This document shows, piece by piece, positions 35,797 to 51,220 of a DNA stretch of 64,000 bases. The position numbers were made by a program, and so were the translations under genes. The notes beneath the pieces were generated by a model that saw only the letters and a program-made list of their open reading frames with translations, was not told where the DNA came from and searched no databases. How positions within the stretch are numbered: the first letter of the stretch is position 1; each line of letters starts with the position of its first letter. Source of the DNA: Spironucleus salmonicida (lineage: Eukaryota; Fornicata; Diplomonadida; Hexamitidae); the NCBI GenBank assembly GCA_000497125.2, contig CM035318.1:310001-374000 (forward strand). The letters are read 5' to 3'.

Positions 35797-36834
35797 TCAA
35801 ATTAAACTTTCCTATGTTAAAATAATTTTACCCACTACAATAATATCATCAATAATTAAACAATCAAAAGTAAGCTTTTTAAATTATTTTTAAAATAATA
35901 ACTCTACGGGTTTAATTTATAATGCACCAAAAATATCAAAATCAATATCTCCTTCTTTCACAAATAGCTTGCCTAAAAATCTAAAAATAAATGAAGATAA
36001 CACAACATGTGGAATTAGTATAACTACCTATTAATTAAAAGCTATTTATGGACCTAGAATCTATGTAATATTCTAAATAAGTCCTAAATAACCATATTTA
36101 ACTCTTGGTAATGTGCAAGCAAAAATATTTTTTTTCACACAAACAATACAATTTTCAATATAAAAATCTCCTACTAAACGCATAGTTTACGGGCCAAAGT
36201 CAATATTTTAACTTTATACAACTGGAAATTGTAATTATGGTGGCTCACCTATTGGTAAAGCTTAAATAGGATGTTAATAGTTAGACTAAGCAAATTTTAA
36301 ACAATTATTAACTAATGTTGCGTTAAAATTACATAATTTTGCTAAAATAAGAGCTGTTTATGGTGTAACAAACTATATTTATTAAGGTTCGTTCAAAAAT
36401 GTAAGCTAATCAGAATTTACCATTTTCAGGGCAAAAGCCTTTTTCTATATTATATTTTAAGCATTTTAAAGAGTAATATCAAGTGTAAGGTTGAAAGGTG
36501 TTTATAGTGTTACTTAATATGTTTAATTTGGAATAAGTTAAGCTTAAATAATTGTACCTAGAAAATTTTCAGCTGTGAAATCGCGACAGTTTAATTTAAA
36601 ATAAACAGCTATATCATTCTCAGTTAAATTTTACTTAATAAAGGTATATTTCGATTTTTTGTTTAAAAAATAAGATGTTTTCTAAAGGGTAGCTTCATCT
36701 AATGATATAGCTGTATTTTCTAGTTTGAAATAACCTTTAATCCCAAAAATTTTATCTTAAAACACAGCTTTAACCTATTGAAAATCATTATTTGTTTAAT
36801 AATTAAATGAAACAATTTTAAATACTCCTATCAT
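35797..36834 (-). CDS. hypothetical beta-rich protein, 345 aa
   Basis: The frame starts MIGVFKIVSFNYQTNNDFQ. Alternating strands throughout suggest two or three beta domains, and five Cys lie between residues ~170 and ~235. No signal peptide. No family was recognised; C2-like or propeller-like domains are possible. Its stop is 29 bp from that of the converging repeat-protein gene, and its start is 59 bp from that of divergent MCM4. Confidence 0.75.
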
Positions 36835-36893
36835 TTTCAGATAATTATATATGGATATAATATTTATATATATATTATTTCTACAAAATTTAA

Positions 36894-39173
<2,280 letters not shown>

Positions 39174-39190
39174 AGCCCCAGTACTATCAT

Positions 39191-39610
39191 TCATTTTAGC
39201 TCAACTGTCAGCGGAATGCATACATAGTTCTTGTTATACCTGCATATGTGCTTGAAGTCCAGCATGAAAACTCCATAATTATCATTGTCCACATTCTAGA
39301 AGAAGTGCCTGAATGCTATCGGGTGCTTCTTGAACAGTTCCTCGTAAACATCAGCATAGTCTTACCTACTTAATTTTTGAACCTCTGCATTTATTCTGTA
39401 CATATTCTTCACCCTCCACAGGCTGCCGTAGTTGGCTGTAATATTTTAGTTAATATCTAACGCATCCCATTTGTTTGAATCGACACCGGTTGCCATAACA
39501 TAAGCATTTGCAGTAGCCGAGTAAAAAAGTGTCATCCACAAAACTCTAGGATATCCATTAGTTTCGTAAGAAAATAGTACCGGTGTGTTGTCTTTGAAGG
39601 GGAGCTCCAT
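39191..39610 (-). CDS. hypothetical protein, possible PNPOx-like split barrel (copy B)
   Basis: 139 residues, nearly identical to 2177-2596: one Val-to-Ala change seen and one silent. The gene converges on MCM4 with 17 bp between stops. As in copy A, the N-terminal ~60 residues suggest an FMN-binding split barrel, weakly. No partner pathway is visible nearby. Confidence 0.78.
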
Positions 39611-39935
39611 TTATAATTATACTTTGAAGATGGGAAATTGATATTACCATAAATCTAAAGGTTAGTAGTCGTTGAAAATCGAAAAATTTGAAATTATGGC
39701 ATTCGGAACAAAAATTTGTTATAACCTAGATAATGGATTTTTGTAGCGACCCATATAAATTGATTATTTAAACAATAAATTACATGGTTAGTTGCATAAC
39801 TTTGAAGGTTAAGACAATCTTTCAATATAAATAATAAAAAAGATATAACTACGCATGTAATAGCTATTGAGTATACCTGATCAGATTTTTGTAAATTTAC
39901 CTAGATTAAAATCTTTTAATTAATAATTTATAAAA

Positions 39936-40424
39936 ATATAATGGTCATAAATTCATAAAATCTGTACTGATAAATTTTTAATATCATTAATATTACGCAA
40001 TATAAAAGTTAATAAATACTATTCAAGCTTTAATGGACTGTAGGATTGTACTTATTTAGTATATAAGTGTAATTTAGAAAATATAAGCCTTATATCAAGT
40101 AGTTTCGATTAAAATAATCAATTAACTAAAAAATAATCGATATCATTTTTACTATGAAGTAAATATAACTATAATAATTTTGAAAATATTCATTAATTAT
40201 TAGATTATTTATAATTATTGATAACAATTTTTACTTCAATAACTCGTTCAATAATATTATTAAATTCTATATTAGTGATATTCACTTTATACATATCTAT
40301 AGTCTTTAATTTTATTCAGCTTGGCTAGAAAAAGGAATTATATTTAATATTAAAAGGCCCAATACTATTGAGATTCAAGTTAAAATTTAATTTTTGATCT
40401 AAAATGTGTCAAAATATGATTCAT
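39936..40424. other. AT-rich gap
   Basis: No gene or regulatory element was recognised between the end of the duplicated segment and the stop of the second cathepsin gene. Confidence 0.5.
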
Positions 40425-41285
<861 letters not shown>

Positions 41286-41614
41286 TTTAGGAAGTAGTTT
41301 CTAAAGACTAATAAAACTCAGAATACAATATTTTTATAAGGTTAAGACTTAATATTAAAAAATATAGATTATCTAAAAACGAGATAAGTATATAATTCAA
41401 TTAATAAATTTATTTAAAAACTTTTTTAATAACTCCTGGAAATATTTTAATTTTCAGGTTTATACTTGTAACTATTTTTAAATATTATAACATAATATAC
41501 CATTAATTTATTTTTGTAATCTTCCCTTTCAGAGATTGTTTGCTTATTCTTATTCCAGGCTGAAAACGACCTTATCTTACAACATCTTAACCAAAAACTG
41601 ACTGATAATTTCAC
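41286..41614. other. AT-rich gap with possible lost C-terminal coding
   Basis: Just beyond the TGA of the Sfi1-like gene the minus strand still reads like protein in two frames for 30-50 codons (S-A-W-N-K-N-K in one, SEIISQFLVKMLQDK in another). This may be a former C-terminus lost by mutation. No independent gene is supported. Confidence 0.35.
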
Positions 41615-44476
41615 TCACTCAACCTTACTGTACCAGGCTACAAATGCTTTAAATTAGTATTGCAACCTATGCACTTGCAGATACTGCAATAATTCATGTT
41701 ATATTTCTTGTAAGTCGCCTTCAGTTTGGAACGAGAAAACAAACTTGCGACCCTACCAAAGCCGCTGGTCTGCTACTAAATCGCGCTTTCCACCAGCCCA
41801 ATTCCGTAAAGAATTAAGGTAAAAATTATCGGCTATTTCGAGAGAATTAAGCAAGTTATTCTGCTTAAATGACCGCTGCTCTTTCACTTTCTAATTCATT
41901 AAATTCAAGCATTTTGCCTTTAAATCAAAATCCTGCTTATTCATTATTATATCTGAAACAAGTGAAATACGATACAATTTTTTCCACTTCTTCAAACTGT
42001 GAATTATTGAAAATTTGTTATATTTAACTTCTACAATTCTTATTAGCGTTAAATGATTTCGCCAATTTTGCAAAATTTGAGCCAAAATGATCGGATTTGC
42101 GATTTTTTGAGCCAGAAAAGTACGATTTTTCCACTCAAAAAACACGTTCAAAGCGAAATTGAATTGCGTTTTTCGCTCCTAAATAAATTTTGCCTTTTGC
42201 AATTTTTAGCTCTTTTAACGCACAAATTGGAACGTTTTGGCCAGCTTTTTAGACTCAAAATCGAACTGGTAACTCGCGATCAGCGAGGCCTCGTAAAACG
42301 ACTATTTTAGCGCTTTGAAGGCCCGAAAACGCAGTTTTTGCTCGTACGATTTCGTCGTTTTTAGCACTGAATTTTCGGCTTAAACGGCGTTTGAAAGGCT
42401 CAAAAGTGCGATTTTCGGCAGCTAATTTTGCTCGTAAAACTCCTATTTCCACCAGTTTTGGGCCGCTTTTGCGAAGAGTTTTTTGAGCAATTTCCGCTTT
42501 CGCAGTTCGGTCGACAGCGCCTCAAAAGTGGTCCTTTGCACCTTCCCAGCGATTCTGTGGCTTAAGAGATTTCCCTTTTCGCGCGATTCCCTGAAAATCG
42601 TTGTTAGGGCGTTCCAGTTCAAATAAAAGGGTTTTACGAGAGTTATTTCTTGAAGAAGTGATATAATGACGGTGAAATTAGAGTTTCGGCGCTTTTCTGC
42701 ATCGATTAGGCGCTTCCAGTGCTAAATTTGCCTTCTCATGATAATCAGTTTGAAAAATCTGTCAGCTTTTACCTGCTGGGTGGTTGTCAAGAGCTGCTTT
42801 GACAGTTAAAATAGCGTTTTGAAGTATTTTTAGCATATTATGGTCGTTTAAAAAGTTGAAATAATGTTCTGACTGCATAGTTTTTGCACCTGTGTGGCCT
42901 TACCAAACCTGCTGATATATCTTTTTAGAAGGTTTCGTTAGGAATAGTCAGTTTCGATTCGGATATAATATTGCTATTTTAGATGCTTTGAGTACCAATT
43001 GTGGAAGCATTATGCAGTTATGTACAATTTGCTACGGATAGTTACTGCATCTTAAATATCAGATCTTTCAATTTGGCGTTACAAGTCCGATGGCAAATTT
43101 TCTAAATCTAAAATTGATCTTTCATGATTGATATAAAACAATTTGTTCGAACATGAAAGAAGCAATTTGTGCTCTTTGATTTACTAAAGATATTATTTTG
43201 TATTAAATTAAACCAATTTTGTATCTATTTTATTTGTAGTTTATGATATTTTTACTGCAGGTACTTGAAAAATTGAAAGTCTGCTTTATACGAGCAAATT
43301 AGAAATTGAATTCGGATACTTTTAACTATGCAAAATAATTTATGAAAATTTGAATTTGTTAGTTAAAGGAATGAAAAATGAAAATAATTTAGTCTGATAT
43401 TAAGTATATAAACCTTTATAGTAATTAATATCCCTATAAAAATCTTAATCTTCAATAGGATGAGAATTTGCTGATTCGATGAATTTAATATCTGTTTTAT
43501 TATTTAATGTACTTCCCAATAGCTTAGTTCTTAGCATCATTTTTCTATTTATTTTATTTTTAAGATGAGTAAAATTTAAACACAACAGCTATTAAATATA
43601 GAAATTATCGGCACAATTTTCGATTTATTTTTCGTTAAATGCAAGATACATAAAATTGAAAAGAAACTGCATATATTTACCATTACATATTTATACGGCA
43701 ATTTCATTATTATTTAGATTGTTTGATACTGTATTTTTCCATTAATAAAATATATTAGAACTACCTCTATTTTGTATGGTTTTTATCTAATTAATTTTAT
43801 AAATATGTCTTAAAAGAAGAAAAACGTTTGCATATTATATTTCAATATTACTTATATTAAGAGCATTGATAAGTTTTTTCTTTAGTCTTTATATTTTGAA
43901 ATTGGATTTAATAATTGTTAAAAGCAATTAATTTTATCTTTATTTTATCATTTATTTGTTGATTTCCATATTTTAACTTTTAAGTACAATCAATCTGCTT
44001 ACTATTATTAAAATAGACTCTTTAAACTTTAAAGTAGTTGAGTTAATAATCTAGTTAATAGCATTAATACGCTAAGCATTAAATAAGTGATTTCTATTGA
44101 TTAAATGTTAAAATTATCTGTAAAATTTCTTATATTATAAATTTTATGGAATTTTTGGCTTTATAAGCAGTAGTAATTCGGACTCAGGAATAATTTTTTA
44201 TATAATTTTAGAAGCTTAAGGAAGCTCAACGTCTGGCTTATCAGTAACCGATAAATTTTACTCTCTAGCAGTATTTTATGAGTGAATTTTAATTTTAAGA
44301 GGATTAGTTATATCTAGATCACCTAATAATAATTTCTTGCTTGCGACCCTTTTAATAGCTCTTCTTGGTTCTGGAGCGGGTAAAGGTGGTGGAGACTAAG
44401 CCATTTCCTATAATGCTTTTTATCTATCTAGTTTTCTTTGGAGCCTTTTAGATTAAATTTATTCTAAATCCTGCAT
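41615..44476 (-). CDS. Sfi1-like centrin-binding repeat protein, 953 aa
   Basis: Scattered through the protein are units of the type F/L-x2-W-K/x: Y-Q-W-K-N, F-H-N-W-Y-S-K, I-Q-H-W-K-R, Y-L-N-W-N, Q-N-W-W-K, F-E-W-K-N, L-Q-N-W-R-N, L-K-K-W-K-K, L-R-N-W-A-G and F-V-A-W-Y-S-K. They are spaced by helical, basic stretches. Such Trp-anchored helices bind centrin along Sfi1 filaments at spindle pole bodies and basal bodies. The N-terminal ~90 residues are Pro/Arg-rich. The frame is continuous although base composition jumps: 41.9-42.7 kb is GC-rich and 42.9-44.5 kb very AT-rich. The ATG is at 44474-44476. Confidence 0.72.
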
Positions 44477-44525
44477 TTTTGCTAAAAATTATATGATATA
44501 TTATTATATAATTTACTTATCAAAG

Positions 44526-45104
44526 TCACTTTTTATTGTGGTGGAAAATATAAAAACCAAGTGCATCTACTAATATTAAAGCACCACTTATACTCCATAG
44601 AGTTATGTTTACCAATTTTTCTACTTTTTTCATATGAGATACTAATTTATTTGCTTATCCTGTATTTTATACAATATTCGTAGTAGTCCCAGAAATACCT
44701 CTCATCTATTAGTTTTATTAACCTAGTACGTTAACTACATCAGTAGCAATAGTATTTGCTTCATCCATCATTTGATCAGTATCATTAAGGTACATATTAG
44801 CCTCTGCTAAATTTTTATTCTATCCATATTTAGGTTAACTAACCGTTTAAGCATTAACAAGTTATTCTAACTCTTACAATTCGGTGTTTAACTTTCGTAG
44901 TGCACTTTAAGAGTTAGTATACTCTTGTCCTTTAAGTTTGGATATATAGCTTGAAGCATTCACAAAAGTCTATCTTGCTTATGTTGTTATATTTTTAGCC
45001 TATGGTATACCATTCACACCTTTTTATATGCTGATTTTAGCCTACCTTACAGAATTCTAAACTTCCTATGCAAGATCTAAAAATTAATCATACTATTCAG
45101 ACAT
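44526..45104 (-). CDS. Qb-type SNARE, Vti1-like, 192 aa
   Basis: An N-terminal helical region is followed by a SNARE motif (about residues 100-160). Its central Gln lies in V-L-G-Q-Q-N-Q-Q-M-R-G-I-S, a typical zero-layer context. The C-terminal anchor (I-T-L-W-S-I-S-G-A-L-I-L-V-D-A-L-G-F-Y-I-F) is followed by a short basic tail. The helix order and length fit Vti1/Gos1-class Qb SNAREs, which drive fusion at Golgi and endosomes. The exact subclass is uncertain. It lies 49 bp upstream of the Sfi1-like gene on the same strand. Confidence 0.75.
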
Positions 45105-45217
45105 TTTACGATTTAAGTTGAAGTGGGAATTGCTAAAAATATATATAATAGTTATATATATTGAGAATCTGATTCGTACATAATCATATTATATAAAGGT
45201 ATTTATATTAATCAACA

Positions 45218-45225
45218 CCACTCCA
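45218..45225 (+). promoter_or_regulatory. CCACTCCA initiator-like motif
   Basis: An exact copy of the octamer, ending 8 nt before the ATG at 45234. Confidence 0.5.
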
Positions 45226-45233
45226 TAAATCAA

Positions 45234-48200
45234 ATGAAAAGCAAATAAAATATTTACTATTCTGAGCATCCCATCATAGCAGTGAAGTAACTTCCAAACT
45301 AATAAATCTTAGCTGTATCCCATCGTCATATAACGATTTTTTCAGTTAAAAAAACGTTAGTTTCTAATATTTAGTTACCACCTGCATATAGGATTTGTCA
45401 AGCAACAGTACATTCTACTTACATCTCTGCATTGGTCTCATCTGCCTCTCATGCTTTTCCTGCTATTTTCGATTTTGCTGGAACAGTTATATCTGATGCT
45501 GAAGCGCGTTCTCTTCCAGTATTTTATGCTGCGGCAGAATAAGCAGTTTTTACTGCTTAGGATAATAATCTCTATCAGTTTGGTTATTCATCACCTTCTA
45601 CTTAAAAAATTTATACCTGTAAAGGAAAAATTAGTTCAGTAACCACTGGAAAATTTTTAAATGAAGACTGTGTGTTTATTGGCGAGAACAGAAAAATTAC
45701 TATAATATAAGATGGTCACAGAGTTGCTGAAATGACCTTCTCAGGTATTCCTTTAAAAATAGTTTATAACCAATTTTTATAATAATTATTTTGTGTCGGT
45801 TTAGATAATACAATATCTTTTTATGATCTTAAATTTGCATCAATTAATGTGAAAAATGGGCCATTTTTAAAAATTTAATAAAACTCATGCGCAAAATTAA
45901 AAATCTCTTGTGTTAAAAGTATTGATAATGGTTATTTAATTGCTGACGATAATGGTAGGCTTTTAAAGACAGAGATCCGCGAATATCAAATGAAGGACAA
46001 TAAACGTAATAGTTAGTTTTTAAAAATAGCTGAAAAACTTCCTTCTAATATTTTTATCACTGGATGGACGCAATGTTTCAGTGGTAAAGTCAATGATATG
46101 AGCATACTAGGCGATGATATTTGTTGCTGTTCGAATTATGTTGTTCTAGAAACTAATCTCACTAGTATGATAAATATTGATGATGATGTTTGTTTAAGCT
46201 TTGGCTATTCGAATGATAGCTGGGAATTATATCAGTAAGTCTATAAAACCTTTTAATTGTAATCTGCCGATGATTTCTTTATCTCAGCTGAATAAGTGGA
46301 TTAAGATGCTGAGATTAAAACACAATTAATTATGTTGGAAAAAGCATTTAAAAACTTAGTAATAGATGTGTATCATATTTTCAGAGTATTTATGCTAGCG
46401 AATAAAAATATTTAATAACCATTTTATATTATGTAAAATGCTTATTCGGTTAAATAAGATATTGATAAATTTACAAAATAATTTTTTGTCAAAACTAAAT
46501 CTGAGCCACTAGAAGCAATTAATAACTACTAATTTACTCCTTTTATAATGAGTTAATACAAATCTTTAGCTTTTCTAGTTCGAAGTCTATAGAAGCGGTA
46601 TAGAACAAGTTTGGATGCACTGAAAAACTTACATACTTTCTTAGGACCAAGATTAAAGGATTTGAAAGAAGTATCTCAATAGGTACGCGAAATGACATTA
46701 GTATAATTTTAAGAATGGGTTTAAAGTAGTTTAAATGAGACTAAATAATTTATTACTGATAAATTTGATTTTGAAAAGGATTTAGTCTTATAATATAACG
46801 AGGATAATTACTCTATACAACAACTTAGATATTTTAAGAATAAACTATAAGCAGTCACTAGGGCTGCTGTATAAGTATCTAATAATAGGATCAATGATAG
46901 ATTTTCATAAACTATTAGCGAAATATTTGACTAGTTTAATTAAAAGTTACCTTTATATTTAATAGCCGATGGTTATGGTAATGTTTAAAAGCTCATCGAT
47001 ATTAAAAAGTTATAATACGATTCGATTCTAGGTAATTATGATTTAGTTTAATAGTTATCAGCATCTGATTTAAATAAGCCAGAAAAGTTTATTATAGTTC
47101 CTGGATCTATGAATAGATAAATGTATTATATTAATTAAATTAATTCCATTCGTGAGCATAATTATAAAGTGTTTAAATCAGATTAAAAAGATCTAACAAA
47201 TATACACTAAGAATTGAAATTTGATAAGTCATATCTCTCATCTCTAAATTTAGTTTATATGCAAGAGATATATGATTGTTTTGAAATGCATACTAGTTAA
47301 TAGTTTTTAGTATACAGATCGTTCTAATCTCAGGCTTCTTTTGAACAAACTTAGAATGTGATATCATCGATTAACAAAGAATTTAGAGGTAGATTTTAAC
47401 TATTAGAACCTTATGAATTTTAGTAAAGCCATACTGACACTAACTTTTTCTAATATATTTTCCATAGACCTAGAAATACGATCAGATTATCCGAGCTAAT
47501 ATAGTTTTTTGTATAAAAATATAATGTCATTCATCTATCTAATGTTCCTGATAAGAAAGTTTATTCGCCAAAGGCTGAATAATTCTTCAAAACGACTATT
47601 TATGGAGAAAAGGAAATAGCGATTATTCTTAAGAATTTGTTAGACTTTGTACTATTTATTTAAAAGTAAGAGAAGCTTACTATAGGTTTGGATCCTAGAA
47701 AGCCCAAGGTTCATGGTAAAATAACTCCTCATAATGTATTCCTAAATTTAGATAGCTTAGAAGTTCATGTACCCTATCTTTTCGAAAATAGAACGTTTGA
47801 AAATAGAAACCCTCTTTATACTACATTGGTGGACGATATTTGTTGGGAGGCGCCAGAATGTGTTTTAGCTGGAACTCATGTAAACACCGATCTTTGGTCT
47901 TTAGGTATGATTACTATTGCACTTATTTACACCTTTATGTACTTACCGAGAGCTGCGAAATCCTCAAGAGATAATATTAGACCACTTTCATTAGTATTGT
48001 CTAATATCGGAACTTTTTATACTCTAACAGAAGAAATTCATTAGTAGAACATTCAACTTTTATCTAGTTAGAAAACTAAAACTGACCCTTTTACAGCATA
48101 AAAATTTGTACCTAATTAACCTCAATTAAAATTATTAATTTCTGTCCTCAGAGCACAAGCATCTATCTCAACAGACCTTAGAGCTATGCCAACTATTGAA

Positions 48201-49412
48201 ATAGCACAGAAAATCTCTACAGCTTTTATTAATTCTTAGGAAGTTTAATTCAGTTAATTTATCTTATAATAAGCTATTTTCTAACCAGTAGTCAATGAAA
48301 ATTAATAAGCTGGGTCATTGGGACGTATTTTTGAAACAAATACATAAACTACCTAAATTTTATACTCTATTATTTCCAAAGAATTATAAGCAATTCTGAG
48401 AGCTCTATTGCGCTTTTCACCAGGAGCTCGACCTCCTGCAGAAGCAATAAGAAAAGATCCTATTTTTACAGCAATTCAAGAAACTTAAAAATTAAAAATT
48501 GTTAAATGGAATAATGCTATTAATATGATGAAAGCTGCTAAAATGCAAAAAGAAAAGAAAGTAATAGTCAACGCATGGGAAAATCCCAAATCATATGAAA
48601 GAGGTGTAGTTTAGTAAGAGGTTGGTGTTAAAATTAACAAAAAATTAATTTAAATGGAAGATTAATTTGAAGCTGAGATAGCCTCATTCTAGAAAATGCA
48701 CGAAAGCGTACTATTAGACTTAGACGAGAGTTAGTTCATCATGGAAGACTATAAGTTAAAATCTGTTAAACATGAGGAAATATCAGTAAAAGAGCAATCA
48801 GATTTTGAAGAAAGTAATGATTAGATAGAAATGTTCATGAATAAAGATGACTTTTAACAAATGTATGATTACGAGCTTAGTGACGACATCAAATTCGTTG
48901 GATCAGGCACCGTTTCAGAGGATAGTTGCGATAGTGTTGTTAGTATTAAATTTTAGAAAACTGAGGAAGAAAAATAAGCGGAATACAAAGCATATTAATA
49001 GTAGCACAAGGCCAAAGAACATGCTTTACTTCAAAAAGAAACAGATGAAATCAAACAGCAAATGGAAGAGCTTGATTTAGAGAAATAAATCCCCGAAGAT
49101 GACGATATTGAGAAAGAGGCTGCAATTTACGAGCACGAATAAGAAGAAAAAGTAGAGAATGAAAACGTGTATTATGACGACTAAGGAAATGCACATTATT
49201 ACGATTAGGAGTAATAATAACCCGAAATTTATGAACAACCCAAGGAGATGCATTAGGATCCTTATGCCACAAATTATAACTAGTACTAACAATACGGTTA
49301 AGACACCCAAAAGCAGGAATACGATCCTTACGGCGAATATGCTTACGAATAGCAACCAGCTGATCAGAATGGTCATAACGATTCCAACACCTTTGACCCG
49401 TTCGCGATGTGA
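45234..49412 (+). CDS. 1392-aa beta-propeller / coiled-coil / pseudokinase protein
   Basis: Residues ~1-330 are repeated beta strands like a WD-type propeller. Residues ~370-720 are long helices (KRYRTSLDALKNLHTFL ...). Around 800-1080 is a kinase-like C-lobe: V-H-G-K-I-T-P-H-N-V where active kinases have H-R-D-x-K-P-x-N, then A-P-E-C-V-L-A-G, D-L-W-S-L-G, and L-R-F-S-P-G-A-R-P-P. No D-F-G is seen, so it should be inactive. The tail is Glu/Gln/Tyr-rich (Y-Y-D repeats) and ends T-F-D-P-F-A-M, a DPF motif used by clathrin adaptors. I know no family with this order. SCY1-like pseudokinases are the nearest idea by function, not architecture. Confidence 0.75.
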
Positions 49413-49423
49413 AAAACGTAACT

Positions 49424-50314
49424 TCACTTTACTAACTAGATGTCTTTTGACTCTTTTGGCTCCTGTGGAAGCTGCTTCGAACTGAACTGTAATTTTGAGA
49501 TCAGACCCTCTAGTTCCTCGTCTACTTCTTCCTAGTACTAGTTTCGTTCCAATTTTTATTGATATTCAATCTCGCAGACGTCGAATTCGACTAGCTAGAC
49601 AAGCGAATCTTCCTTCAGATCTAACCACCTGTAGTCGATTATTTCAGTTTTTCCATATAAATAATACAGTCCGTGCACGTTACCTAAGAAGTCAGTAGCC
49701 TTGACGTAAAGTTGAATGAGTGTCAACAGCCAAACTGGTCCTATAACGATCAAATCCTCGAACCCCATGCACATTAACTGCTATATAATTCTTGTTGGTA
49801 GCGTTTTTGAGATGACATTCTTAGTCTAACATGTATTTGTGCAGAGCACCTTCAGCCTATTGGATTTAGCAGAATACTTATCTGCGTAGATAAGATTATC
49901 AGGGGAATGACACGAAATCATATGATAATAGCTGCCTCCGTTTACCTTATCAAAGTAGAATGCCAGAGAAGTTGATAGCTCGTGTGAGATCACAACTGAT
50001 TAACTATTAAATTTCGGAGGATCAATACTGATCACTTGGGGGATAAATTGATAGTCTATAGCTAGCTTATTATGTTCCTGTGATTTTAAAAATATTTTAA
50101 CTCTGTGCGCTTGAGAATTAACAACAAATGAGAATACACCGTCAAAGTATAATAATGATCCTACTTTTAACTAAGTCCCAGTTTCAAGAACTATTGAAAA
50201 TATATCATATCTCAGTCTACGTATTTCATATATAATACACCCCTACTGGTGTTCCTCCGTGTGTAATACGGTTGAAATTCCAGTCGTAGGGTTCTCACCA
50301 CACCCGCAGCCCAT
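49424..50314 (-). CDS. hypothetical protein with N-myristoylation/palmitoylation motif, 296 aa
   Basis: The N-terminus MGCGCGENP has Gly at position 2 and Cys at 3 and 5, the classic substrate for N-myristoylation plus palmitoylation, so membrane attachment is likely. The body is beta-rich with nine or so Cys, and the C-terminus is acidic and Gln-rich (Q-Q-K-L-E-R-N-Q-Y-Q-E-E). No family was recognised. Its stop is 11 bp from that of the converging pseudokinase gene. Confidence 0.78.
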
Positions 50315-50395
50315 TTTATCTATTATTTTTTACGATTATAAATGTTAATTAATATAGCAATTCGTGAAGTGGATATTATTATAAATGAAAATTTA

Positions 50396-51082
50396 TCACT
50401 TAAGTGTGTTTTAAGCCTCATTTTCAAAGACTGAGATAGTATCAAAAACACCTTATACGGTGAAAATAGGATCTTTGGCCTTCGCTGTTGCGGCAGTTAA
50501 AATGAAGCCATAAACTCCATCTTAGCATAAGTTAAACAAGTCACCAACATCAGCTCTAGTAGGAGCTGTACCAAATGACATAGTCTAGAATATTTCACCA
50601 GAAACGAAGATTGTCTTACCTTTGAGAGCCTTAATGCTCTTTTTAACGCATCCTGGAACTTCCCATCTTTCGATACCGGTGCTCATCAAGAACTCTCTAT
50701 CAATCAAAACAGACTACTGAGCGGGAATTTAAGTTCTGTCATAAATTGCAATATCACCGTTTTCTGAGATAAATTCAACATTTAAACTATGTTGTTTAAG
50801 CTAATTGGTTTTGATTGCAGAGTTAGTAAGAACTAAAATCTTTAATGAAGATTTCTCTTTGATCATGGAGTATGTTTTCTTGATATCTTCCAATGATGCT
50901 TCCGTACCATTAATGAAGAAACCTGTTAATTACTAAGTCGCATTAAGAGATTCAATTATATCATGGGTTGCAGGGCAAGGTAACTCAGCATAAATTTAAT
51001 GAGTTTTGATAGATTATATTGGAGTTGCCATCATGTTTGCATTATCTTTATAAGGGATGCTATTTGGCGTCTTGTTGTTCAT
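50396..51082 (-). CDS. short, degenerate pyruvate-kinase-like protein, 228 aa
   Basis: Two segments recall pyruvate kinase. Near residue 30, T-H-Q-I-Y-A-E-L-P-C-P-A-T-H-D-I-I matches the N-terminal T-K-I-x-x-T-x-G-P-A-S. Near residues 165-205, G-K-T-I-F-V-S-G-E-I-F-Q-T-M then P-T-R-A-D-V-G-D-L-F-N matches K-P-V-I-x-A-T-Q-M-L-E-S-M and P-T-R-A-E-x-x-D-V-A-N, with A-T-A-K-A after. The protein is less than half the normal ~480 residues. The catalytic Lys region and the M-V-A-R-G-D-L-G metal site are missing. It is therefore a pseudoenzyme candidate with a shortened barrel. The frame is clean, with good codon usage, so it is probably a functioning gene. Confidence 0.7.
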
Positions 51083-51089
51083 GATTTGG

Positions 51090-51097
51090 TGGAATGG
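51090..51097 (-). promoter_or_regulatory. CCATTCCA initiator-like motif
   Basis: On the minus strand, ending 7 nt before the ATG of the pyruvate-kinase-like gene. Confidence 0.45.
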
Positions 51098-51220
51098 TCA
51101 AAGGTATTTAATCTATATAGGATATATACCTAGCGAAAAGTTGCTTTTAAAAAATTGCGCATTTTTATTAGTTTCATCTTATTTTTATATATAAATTTTA
51201 AATTTTAATTCCTTCCTAAT

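Noticed and set aside
49495-49698. Plus-strand ORF 49495-49698
   Set aside because: Antisense to the 296-residue N-myristoylation candidate, whose frame is longer and cleaner.
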